The position numbers and the translations under genes were made by a program. From an uncultured Flavobacteriales bacterium (lineage in GTDB: Bacteria > Bacteroidota > Bacteroidia > Flavobacteriales_D > SKUL01): a DNA stretch of 10,529 bases. The notes below the pieces were generated by a model. The model was not told the DNA's origin, did no database searches, and was given only the letters and a program-made list of their open reading frames with translations. This document shows, in pieces, positions 1 to 5,538 of this stretch. The stretch covers positions 1 through 10,529 of the forward strand of contig CALDPJ010000158.1 in NCBI GenBank assembly GCA_937911795.1, given 5' to 3'. The number at the start of each line of letters is the position of its first letter. Position 1 is the first letter of the stretch.

Positions 1-396
1 ATCAAACTACGGTCGCGTCTGGAACTGGTGAGCTATCAGGAAGAAGGACAGGAATCCGAAAGCGGGATCATGATTTATCAGGACGTGATTTACAAGGCGC
101 TCAGCTCACCGATATCGTTGTCGTTCCGCTACGCAATCTTCAACAGCGATTCGTGGAACGCGCGCATGTACGCCTACGAAAGTCAGGTATTGTATTACTA
201 CGCCATTCCACCATACTACGGCCGGGGCAGCCGCGTTTACGGTATGCTGCAATACAAAATCAAGCGCGGTATTGATCTGTGGCTGAGGTACAGCGTGTGG
301 TTCTATACCGATCGTGAGGAAGTAGGCACCGGATTGGAAAGCACCAGCGGACCAAGCAGATCGGAAATCATTGCCCAGCTCAGATTCAAGTTCTGA
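1..396 (+). CDS. C-terminal part of an outer-membrane beta-barrel protein, probably of the helix-hairpin-helix (ComEA-like) Bacteroidota family (5' end outside window)
   Basis: The frame is open from base 1, so the gene begins before the window; the GTG at 28 is only an internal codon. The visible 131 residues are rich in aromatic residues with alternating polar/hydrophobic strands (for example VLYYYAIP and LWLRYSVWFY) and end in AQLRFKF with a terminal Phe, the usual last strand of an outer-membrane beta-barrel. From memory, the order of motifs (YRxAIF..DSWNAR.YAYE, then PPYYGRGSR, then W.R.SVWFYTDREEVGTGLE) resembles the C-terminus of Bacteroidota proteins annotated as helix-hairpin-helix domain-containing, whose DNA-binding-like repeats sit upstream of a barrel. 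Those repeats are not in the window, so the name is an inference. An 89-bp gap separates it from the arginine decarboxylase gene. Confidence 0.7.
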   Translation: MKLRSRLELVSYQEEGQESESGIMIYQDVIYKALSSPISLSFRYAIFNSDSWNARMYAYESQVLYYYAIPPYYGRGSRVYGMLQYKIKRGIDLWLRYSVWFYTDREEVGTGLESTSGPSRSEIIAQLRFKF

Positions 397-485
397 AAAA
401 ATCCATACCAATGGGTGAACTTATTGCCGTCAAAATGCTTTTCCTTTGTATACTTTTATAACCCCATTCAACCCCGCCGAAGCGC

Positions 486-1970
486 ATGAAAATAAAATAT
501 TCTGATCTCATCAATCAAACCTTCGATTTCCCTCAGGAAGAATTTGAGTTGAAAGAGAATAACCTGGAGTTTCATGGAATTCCGTTGTACGAAATGGTGC
601 AGAAATACGGCTCACCGTTAAAGTTTACGTACCTACCGAAAATTTCAGAGAACATTCAGTTGGCGCTCGCCTGGTTTAAAGAAGCCATGATGCGCAACCA
701 TTACAAGGGAAGGTATTTTTATTGCTACTGCACGAAAAGCTCTCACTTTAGTTATGTCATAGACGAAGTGTTGAAGAATCAGGTGCACCTCGAAGCTTCG
801 TCGGCTTTTGATATGGATATTTACAGCAACCTGTACCGTCAGGGCAAAATCGACAAAAAGAAACACATTTCGTGCAACGGATTTAAACCAGCCGCTTACC
901 TCGATAACATTGCGGAGCTGGTGAACGATGGCTTCGAAAACGTAGTACCGATTATTGACAACGAATGGGAAGTTTTTGAACTCCTGAACCGGATCAAAGG
1001 AGAGTTTAAAATGGGCATTCGTATCGCCTCCGAGGAAGAACCGAAGTTTGAGTTTTATACCAGCCGTCTGGGAATTAAATACAACGATATTGTTCCGCTG
1101 TACAAAAATCACCTGAGCAAAGAGCCGCGCATCAAGTTGGAAATGCTGCACTTTTTCGTGAATACCGGGATCCGCGACACGGCCTATTACTGGAGCGAGC
1201 TCAACAAATGTCTTCAGGTGTATTGCAGTCTGAAAAAGGTTTGTCCTGATTTAAAGTCACTCAATATTGGCGGCGGATTTCCTATTAAAAACTCGCTCGC
1301 GTATGAATTTGATTATCAATATATGGCCGAGGAAATCATCTTCCAGATCAAATCGATTTGCGAGGCAGAGGGTGTTCCGGAACCGGATATTTATACGGAA
1401 TTCGGATCGTTTACGGTAGGTGAAAGCGGCGGAGCAATTTTTTCCGTCCTCAAGCAAAAGCAGCAGAATGACAAGGAGAAATGGAGTATGATCGACAGCT
1501 CGTTCATGAGCACTCTACCGGATTCATGGGCGATCAGCAAGAAATTTGTGCTGCTACCGATCAACAGATGGGACAAGGAGTACGAGCGTGTGCTTCTGGG
1601 CGGAATGACCTGCGACAGCGACGATTATTACAATAGCGAGCAACACAGCAATGCTATTTTTCTGCCGAAGTACGATCCGCGGCAAAAACAGTTTATCGGA
1701 TTTTTTAATACCGGGGCATACCAGGAAAGTGTGGGAGGATTCGGTGGATTGCAACATTGTTTACTGCCTTGCCCGAAGCACATTGTAATTGACCGAACCG
1801 AAGACGATGAACTTACCTATCAGGTATTTGCAGAAGAACAAAGCTCCGATCAAATGCTGAGATTGCTCGGCTATCCGGTGGATAAATATCCGAAGGGCGA
1901 CAACGAATCAAAAGCGACCATAGCAGACCAAAAGAAACACATGAATAAAAAAATTAAGATCGATGAGTAA
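486..1970 (+). CDS. speA: Arginine decarboxylase (PLP-dependent, fold III), agmatine-forming
   Basis: This 494-residue protein should decarboxylate L-arginine to agmatine, the entry to polyamine synthesis, in the cytoplasm. Visible landmarks of alanine-racemase/ODC-like fold III decarboxylases are: CTKSSH with the likely PLP Schiff-base Lys84; HFFVNTGIRDTAYYW near 222-236; the PLP-phosphate glycine loop GGGFP at 262-266; EFGSFTVGESGG at 305-316, in place of the EPGR region; and CDSDD at 376-380, corresponding to the catalytic Cys-Asp segment donated across the dimer. It is the short Bacteroidota form, much smaller than the roughly 650-residue E. coli SpeA. Recalled relatives end near LGY (here 461-463), so the last 31 Lys/Asp-rich residues look like an extension. 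The ATG at 486 gives the family-typical N-terminus (MKIKYSDLINQTFDFP). The stop lies inside the start of the next gene (ATGAGTAA), implying translational coupling. The symbol is by function, not by close similarity to E. coli SpeA. Confidence 0.9.
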   Translation: MKIKYSDLINQTFDFPQEEFELKENNLEFHGIPLYEMVQKYGSPLKFTYLPKISENIQLALAWFKEAMMRNHYKGRYFYCYCTKSSHFSYVIDEVLKNQVHLEASSAFDMDIYSNLYRQGKIDKKKHISCNGFKPAAYLDNIAELVNDGFENVVPIIDNEWEVFELLNRIKGEFKMGIRIASEEEPKFEFYTSRLGIKYNDIVPLYKNHLSKEPRIKLEMLHFFVNTGIRDTAYYWSELNKCLQVYCSLKKVCPDLKSLNIGGGFPIKNSLAYEFDYQYMAEEIIFQIKSICEAEGVPEPDIYTEFGSFTVGESGGAIFSVLKQKQQNDKEKWSMIDSSFMSTLPDSWAISKKFVLLPINRWDKEYERVLLGGMTCDSDDYYNSEQHSNAIFLPKYDPRQKQFIGFFNTGAYQESVGGFGGLQHCLLPCPKHIVIDRTEDDELTYQVFAEEQSSDQMLRLLGYPVDKYPKGDNESKATIADQKKHMNKKIKIDE

Positions 1971-2934
1971 ACCAATTTCTGAATTTCTCGAGAAGCATTT
2001 TTTACATTTCAACTCGGCAGCTCTTGTTGATGCATCCAAAGGGTATGTGCATCACCTGGATCAGGGAGGAAAAATGATGATAACACTGGCCGGAGCGATG
2101 AGCACTGCCGAACTGGGACAATCGCTCGCGGAGATGATCCGCCAGGATAAGGTGCAGATTATATCGTGTACGGGTGCCAACCTCGAAGAGGATCTGATGA
2201 ACCTGGTGGCACACGATCATTACAAGCGCGTTCCTAATTACCGCGATCTTACTCCGGAGCAGGAACGCGAACTGCTGGATCAGGGACTGAATCGCGTTAC
2301 CGACACCTGCATTCCCGAAGAAGAAGCTTTCCGGCGATTGCAGAAACACATTCACGAGATCTGGAAAAATGCCGAGACAAAAGGAGAGCGCTTTTTTCCG
2401 CACGAATACATGTATAAAATGCTGCTTTCGGGCGTGCTGGAGCAATATTACCAGATTGATCCGCGCAATTCATGGATGCTCGCCGCGGCAGAAAAAAACC
2501 TGCCGATTGTGGTTCCCGGCTGGGAAGACAGCACAATGGGAAACATTTTTGCTTCGTATTGCATGAAGGGAGAGCTAAATCCTTCCACCATGAAATCGGG
2601 AATTGAGTACATGACCTATCTTGCCGACTGGTACATCAAAAACAGCGGTGGCCATGGGGTTGGATTCTTCCAGATTGGCGGTGGAATTGCCGGCGATTTC
2701 CCGATTTGTGTGGTGCCGATGTTGTATCAGGATCTCGAGATGCACGAAATTCCATTCTGGACGTATTTCTGCCAGATTTCGGATTCCACCACGAGCTATG
2801 GATCTTATTCGGGCGCGGTGCCGAACGAAAAAATCACCTGGGGAAAGCTGGATATCGACACGCCGAAGTACATCATCGAAAGCGATGCAACGATTGTCGC
2901 TCCGCTGGTTTTTGCGTGGATATTGGGGTGGTAG
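1963..2934 (+). CDS. Deoxyhypusine synthase-like protein, probable polyamine aminoalkyl-transferase
   Basis: This 323-residue member of the deoxyhypusine synthase (DHS) family would be an NAD-dependent enzyme moving the aminobutyl part of a polyamine onto a lysine-bound intermediate and then an acceptor. Family signs are SCTGANLEED (68-77, NAD-binding region), IGGGIAGDFPICV (238-250) and ITWGKL (291-296), whose Lys295 matches the Schiff-base lysine (Lys329 of human DHS); Glu289 and Trp293 also match. However, the Lys287-His288 pair of human DHS corresponds to Gly244-Asp245 here, and Asp316 to Tyr282. Bacteria lack eIF5A, the hypusine substrate, so the acceptor should be a small amine; some bacterial or plant DHS relatives make homospermidine. 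The overlap with the arginine decarboxylase supports a polyamine role based on agmatine or putrescine. The length matches bacterial DHS-like proteins. The ATG at 1963 overlaps the upstream stop by 8 bp, and no closer start is needed. Confidence 0.88.
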   Translation: MSKPISEFLEKHFLHFNSAALVDASKGYVHHLDQGGKMMITLAGAMSTAELGQSLAEMIRQDKVQIISCTGANLEEDLMNLVAHDHYKRVPNYRDLTPEQERELLDQGLNRVTDTCIPEEEAFRRLQKHIHEIWKNAETKGERFFPHEYMYKMLLSGVLEQYYQIDPRNSWMLAAAEKNLPIVVPGWEDSTMGNIFASYCMKGELNPSTMKSGIEYMTYLADWYIKNSGGHGVGFFQIGGGIAGDFPICVVPMLYQDLEMHEIPFWTYFCQISDSTTSYGSYSGAVPNEKITWGKLDIDTPKYIIESDATIVAPLVFAWILGW

Positions 2935-2955
2935 ATGTTTCTGGAAACGCTGCGA

Positions 2956-3031
2956 CTTTCCGCCCGTTGAGCGTTGGTTGCTGAGCGTAGTCGAAGTAAG
3001 TCGAAACGCAGGAAAAGAGCGAAGCGATCTT
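2956..3031 (+). repeat. Interspersed palindromic repeat, copy 1 (long, nested form)
   Basis: A 76-bp unit begins about 20 bp after the DHS-like stop. It matches 3680-3754 with two substitutions and one single-base indel. The ends form an imperfect stem (CTTTCC at 2956-2961 against GGAAAAG at 3011-3017). The core contains GTTGAGCG and AGTCGAAACG, the shared signature of all copies in this window. The core is split by about 26 bp that itself looks like a small second copy (GGTTGCTGAGCGTAGTCGAAG). It lies between the converging 3' ends of the DHS-like gene and the toxin gene, so it could also act as a transcription end structure, though no clear T-run follows. Confidence 0.85.
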
Positions 3032-3055
3032 AAAAACACTAAGGAGGGGGTAAAT

Positions 3056-3115
3056 TTAAAATCCACTCATTTTTTCTGGGTTTTGACGACAATCAAAAAC
3101 GTGGGCAATTATCAC
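3056..3115 (-). pseudogene. Out-of-frame C-terminal tail of the ParE/RelE toxin
   Basis: Read in the frame one base off from the toxin gene, this stretch gives VIIAHVFDCRQNPEKMSGF and a stop at 3056. From memory, the VFDxRQNP ending is a typical C-terminus of Bacteroidota RelE/ParE toxins and is absent from the toxin's own frame. Adding a single A to the run of five (T-run 3120-3124 on the + strand) would read EESKNRVIIAHVFD, joining both parts into a protein of about 104 residues. Confidence 0.75.
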
Positions 3116-3369
3116 GCGGTTTTTGATTCTTCAATCCAGTAAAGCAATTTAAAATGACTGTGGATAATGTATCGGATATTTTCGGTGCGATTCTGAAGTA
3201 ATTCCTCCTTTTGACCTATGGCAGGATTTTGCTCCAGGAAAATAGTTGATTCAATGATTTCGGAAACCAACTTTCGTGCAACTCGGATTCCTGCATTTGC
3301 TTTATAAAAATCAAATATCCCCCGAAGTTTTAATAATGCAAAATCAGACCAGTAAACGGTCATTTCCAT
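3112..3369 (-). CDS. RelE/ParE-family toxin, C-terminus lost by frameshift
   Basis: This 85-residue protein resembles type II toxins of the RelE/ParE superfamily, which either cleave mRNA on the ribosome or poison gyrase. The N-terminus (YWSDFALLKLRGIFDFY) is the usual helical opening; ARKLVSEIIEST with FLEQNPAIGQKEE is the second helix and loop; IRYIIHSHFKLLYWIEE is the central beta strands. The reading frame stops right after these strands, before the last strand and the VFDxRQNP tail, which survive out of frame at 3056-3115. It starts 10 bp inside the end of the antitoxin gene, the normal arrangement for such pairs. An ATG two codons downstream is an alternative start. The truncated product may be inactive, or the frameshift could be a sequencing error in a homopolymer. 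Family assignment is by pattern and is fairly sure; the target is unknown. Confidence 0.82.
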   Translation of the reverse strand: MEMTVYWSDFALLKLRGIFDFYKANAGIRVARKLVSEIIESTIFLEQNPAIGQKEELLQNRTENIRYIIHSHFKLLYWIEESKTA

Positions 3370-3602
3370 TTTTTGACCTGTGACTTAAGAACGGAGGCTT
3401 TGATTACCCGATCATTCTTTGCATCCACCAATGCCTGATCAACATCTTCGTTCAATTGCTCAACCGAAATAGCTTTAGGATGCTCATCATAATTCGCAAC
3501 CTTCTTTTGATGAAGCAGACGCTCTAATGCTGCAATGACTTCTTCATTTTGAAGTTTCAAAAATTCCTGAATAAAAGCGATTTTCCTGGTTTGCAAATCC
3601 AT
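3360..3602 (-). CDS. Antitoxin of a RelE/ParE-type toxin-antitoxin pair
   Basis: An 80-residue protein lies directly upstream of, and overlaps by 10 bp, the toxin gene, as in type II toxin-antitoxin operons where the antitoxin comes first and neutralises the toxin. The N-terminal part (residues about 5-33) is predicted helical (RKIAFIQEFLKLQNEEVIAALERLLHQ broken into short helices). The C-terminal part is acidic and then basic (VDQALVDAKNDRV followed by a Lys-rich end, KSQVKKWK), fitting a flexible toxin-wrapping tail. No classical DNA-binding motif is obvious. A -7 promoter box (TACATTTG) sits 23 bp upstream of the ATG. The assignment rests mostly on gene order, length and the partner. Confidence 0.8.
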   Translation of the reverse strand: MDLQTRKIAFIQEFLKLQNEEVIAALERLLHQKKVANYDEHPKAISVEQLNEDVDQALVDAKNDRVIKASVLKSQVKKWK

Positions 3603-3625
3603 TGGACATATTTTATGCTAATTTA

Positions 3626-3633
3626 CAAATGTA
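3626..3633 (-). promoter_or_regulatory. Candidate -7 promoter box (TACATTTG) of the toxin-antitoxin operon
   Basis: On the - strand TACATTTG fits the Bacteroidota -7 consensus TAnnTTTG. It lies 23 bp before the antitoxin ATG. A TTTG occurs 12 bp further upstream, too close for the usual -33 element, so only the -7 box is convincing. Confidence 0.5.
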
Positions 3634-3660
3634 TAGGAGTATAGCCAAACTCTTATCATC

Positions 3661-3754
3661 CGAAGTAGCAGCGCAGCGCCTTTCCGCCTGTTGAGCGTTG
3701 GTTGCTGAGCGTAGTCGAAGTAAGTCGAAACGCAGAAAAGCGCGAAGCGATCTT
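3661..3754 (+). repeat. Interspersed palindromic repeat, copy 2 (long, nested form)
   Basis: Bases 3680-3754 match copy 1 (2956-3031) almost base for base, in the same direction, including the nested 26-bp insert. The upstream part, CGAAGTAGCAGCGCAGCGCC, matches the left flank of the units at 10297 and 10434. GCGCCTTTC (3676-3684) can pair with GAAAAGCGC (3735-3743) with one mismatch. It lies between the start of the toxin-antitoxin operon and the 3' end of the operon at 3761-5390. Confidence 0.85.
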
Positions 3755-3760
3755 TAAACA

Positions 3761-3991
3761 TTACAACATCTCCCGCGCAAAAACCCCGTGGTTGCTCAGT
3801 GCGATAACAATCTCTTCGGGCTCGGTTTCAAGACAAACCACGCGCAGCACTTTTTCCCAGTCCTCGAGATCCACGCTCCAGGAAATGACCCCATTGAACT
3901 GCTGAAGCACCCGGTCTACCACCGGTAAATCATCTGCATCGTTTATCGCAGTGCAGAAAATTAAAACTTCAGAATCGGAAGGCGCGGTCAT
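3761..3991 (-). CDS. Small protein with a probable ferredoxin-like (HMA-like) fold, function unknown
   Basis: A 76-residue protein whose pattern suggests beta-alpha-beta-beta-alpha-beta: strand VLIFCTAI (9-16), helix around DLPVVDRVLQQF (21-32), strand VISWSVDLED (35-44), strand VLRVVCL (48-54), helix EEIVIALSNHG (59-69) and a short end. Small Bacteroidota proteins with this order (hydrophobic strand, helix, W.VDLED, LRV) resemble heavy-metal-associated domains but lack the metal-binding CxxC, as this one does. It is the last gene of an apparent operon, 42 bp after the PhnB-like gene. The function cannot be told; metal binding is unlikely without the cysteine pair. Confidence 0.7.
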   Translation of the reverse strand: MTAPSDSEVLIFCTAINDADDLPVVDRVLQQFNGVISWSVDLEDWEKVLRVVCLETEPEEIVIALSNHGVFAREML

Positions 3992-4033
3992 AACGGTGGC
4001 GAAAAATACTTTTTCGATTTCGGGACGACTAAA

Positions 4034-4948
4034 TTACTCACCAAAGGCCTTTTGTAACAAATTAATATCGATTTTTTTCATAGAAAACATTGCTTCTGTT
4101 GCACGACCCGCTGCTGCTTTGTCGGGGTGAGACAATAATTCCGGCAGCACCTCCGGAATTACCTGCCACGAAATTCCGAACCGGTCTTTCAGCCAGCCAC
4201 ACTGCGATTCGGTACCGCCATCCTGCAACAACCGGTTCCAGTAGTAATCCACTTCTGCCTGATCGGCGCACGAAATCATCAGTGAAACTCCTTCTGAAAA
4301 CGGAAAATTATTCTCTACTCCGCTGTCCATCGCCATAAACGCCTCTCCTTCTAATTTAAACTGGCAATGCTTCACCATACCCGTCGGGCCCTGTTCACCG
4401 GGTTCGTATTTCAAAACTCCGTCCGATTTGCTGTTGCTGAAAATTTCCAGATAAAAATCGTGAGCAGCTTCTGCCTGTCCCCTTCTCTTTCCTGTGAAAA
4501 ACAACAACGGAGTAATGGTCTGGCCCACTTCTGCAACATCGTCCCGGGCAATTTGCCAGGATACACCGTAGCGGTCGTTCAACCATCCGTATTTTTCGCT
4601 CCAGTCGTATTTGCCCAGCGGCATCAGTTCTTCGCCGTCTACTATCAATGCATTCCAGAGTGCTTCTACAGCTTCATCTGTTTTCAACACCACAAAAAAG
4701 GAAATAGAAGGATTTGGTGTGAATACCGGTCCTCCATTGATCGCCGTAAACCGAAAACCTTCCAGCTCAAAATCAATCGCCAGGGCTGTTCCTTCTGGCA
4801 TACCGTGTTGATCGAATCCTTCTTTACCGTAGCGCGAAATTTTTCCGATGGATGAATTATTAAAGACAGTCGTATAAAAACGTGCGGCCTCTTCTCCCTG
4901 CCTGTCGAACCAGATACAAGGAATAATTTTTTGTCGGTGGCTGTTCAT
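4034..4948 (-). CDS. Two-domain PhnB-like VOC-superfamily protein
   Basis: This 304-residue protein consists of two consecutive domains of the PhnB / 3-dmu-9_3-mt type (vicinal oxygen chelate, glyoxalase fold). Domain 1 spans about 7-137 (IIPCIWFDRQGEEAARFYTTVF opening, split here as 8-29; closing WLNDRYGVSWQ at 122-132). Domain 2 spans about 143-268 (ITPLLFFTGKR opening at 145-155; AAHDFYLEIF at 161-170; closing WLKDRFGISWQ at 252-262). The paired closings show an internal duplication. Family members are soluble, and their enzymatic roles are mostly unproven; the old ubiquinone methyltransferase name should not be taken literally. The C-terminal FSMKKIDINLLQKAF is typical of these tandem proteins. 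The start lies 1 bp after the stop of the SRPBCC gene, so the two are probably co-translated. Confidence 0.87.
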   Translation of the reverse strand: MNSHRQKIIPCIWFDRQGEEAARFYTTVFNNSSIGKISRYGKEGFDQHGMPEGTALAIDFELEGFRFTAINGGPVFTPNPSISFFVVLKTDEAVEALWNALIVDGEELMPLGKYDWSEKYGWLNDRYGVSWQIARDDVAEVGQTITPLLFFTGKRRGQAEAAHDFYLEIFSNSKSDGVLKYEPGEQGPTGMVKHCQFKLEGEAFMAMDSGVENNFPFSEGVSLMISCADQAEVDYYWNRLLQDGGTESQCGWLKDRFGISWQVIPEVLPELLSHPDKAAAGRATEAMFSMKKIDINLLQKAFGE

Positions 4949-4949
4949 C

Positions 4950-5390
4950 TTAATTAAGATTTTCGGCTATTTCCTTCAGCTTATTCAAGGCTTTCGGAAA
5001 CATCTTCAGGAAAGACGCTTCTTCATCAAAAGTATCTACGGAAACTTCGACCGAAGTTTTACCATTCTGTTCCTTCAATTCGTAATTCTCTTTTGCTCCG
5101 CTCCATGCCTTCGATTGTGCATCCACCGGCATTTCCTTGCCATTGCGAACCATTCCGATGTGCCGGAAGGACATGAATTTGTTGGGCTCAAGTTTATCAA
5201 TGGTGCTGTACATCCCATCTCCTTCGGGAGACAAAAACACAACTCTACTCCCTTCCTTCCAGTCGGATTCGGCATAAGATCCTTCTGAGAAGGGGCTCGC
5301 CCAGTTTCGGTAATGTTCATCCTGCCACAGTGCTTCCCAGACTTTTTCTTTGGGAGCTTCAATTTCAACGGAAAAATGCATTGTTTTCAT
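4950..5390 (-). CDS. SRPBCC (AHSA1/START-like) domain protein
   Basis: A 146-residue protein of the Bet v1/START-like SRPBCC superfamily, small hydrophobic-ligand-binding folds that often act with VOC proteins in Bacteroidota. The N-terminal strand and helix HFSVEIEAPKEKVWEALW (5-22) is the family hallmark; SPFSEGSYAESDWKEGSRV and then FMSFRHIG follow, and the C-terminal long helix is MFPKALNKLKEIAENL. The ATG at 5390 was chosen because it begins directly before the conserved strand. The frame extends to a GTG at 5429, but this would be only a few bases from the TACATTTG promoter box and adds 13 residues with no family match. It heads the - strand operon, followed after 1 bp by the PhnB-like gene. 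The ligand is unknown. Confidence 0.85.
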   Translation of the reverse strand: MKTMHFSVEIEAPKEKVWEALWQDEHYRNWASPFSEGSYAESDWKEGSRVVFLSPEGDGMYSTIDKLEPNKFMSFRHIGMVRNGKEMPVDAQSKAWSGAKENYELKEQNGKTSVEVSVDTFDEEASFLKMFPKALNKLKEIAENLN

Positions 5391-5406
5391 GGTATTATAT
5401 ATTTGG

Positions 5407-5428
5407 TTTGACAAACTTATTTTTGACA
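5407..5428 (-). promoter_or_regulatory. Direct repeat TGTCAAA x2 in the leader of the SRPBCC operon (possible operator)
   Basis: On the - strand TGTCAAA occurs twice, at 5422-5428 and 5407-5413, 15 bp apart, directly after the -7 box and before the ATG at 5390. The second copy sits in the palindrome GTTTGTCAAAC. Position and spacing fit a repressor site, but no regulator is known for it. Confidence 0.35.
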
Positions 5429-5433
5429 CACAA

Positions 5434-5441
5434 CAAATGTA
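5434..5441 (-). promoter_or_regulatory. Candidate -7 promoter box (TACATTTG) of the SRPBCC-PhnB operon
   Basis: TACATTTG on the - strand fits the Bacteroidota TAnnTTTG consensus and lies 43 bp upstream of the chosen ATG, predicting a leader of roughly 35-40 bases. No well-spaced -33 TTG is clear. This box decides against the GTG start at 5429. Confidence 0.5.
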
Positions 5442-5538
5442 TAGACATAAAGATCAACCAGTAGTGTGAAAATACGACAAACTGAGGGGAAGATTGCGAC
5501 AGAATTTTAATCCTGAAGCGGTATTTCTGCAGATTCGT

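Noticed and set aside
106..411. - strand open frame of 101 codons
   Set aside because: Shadow of the outer-membrane protein gene on the + strand; it has no recognisable motif, and the + frame has clear barrel features.
3041..3047. AAGGAGG, a perfect Shine-Dalgarno-like sequence on the + strand
   Set aside because: No start codon follows at a usable distance, and it sits between convergent genes and next to a repeat.
2621..3142. + strand open frame of 173 codons overlapping the DHS-like gene
   Set aside because: Out of frame with a clear enzyme gene; its last third is merely the translated repeat (SVVEVSRNAGK).
3702..3905. + strand open frame of 67 codons
   Set aside because: Starts within repeat copy 2 and gives the same SVVEVSRNA sequence as the repeat at copy 1; the rest is antisense to the gene at 3761-3991.
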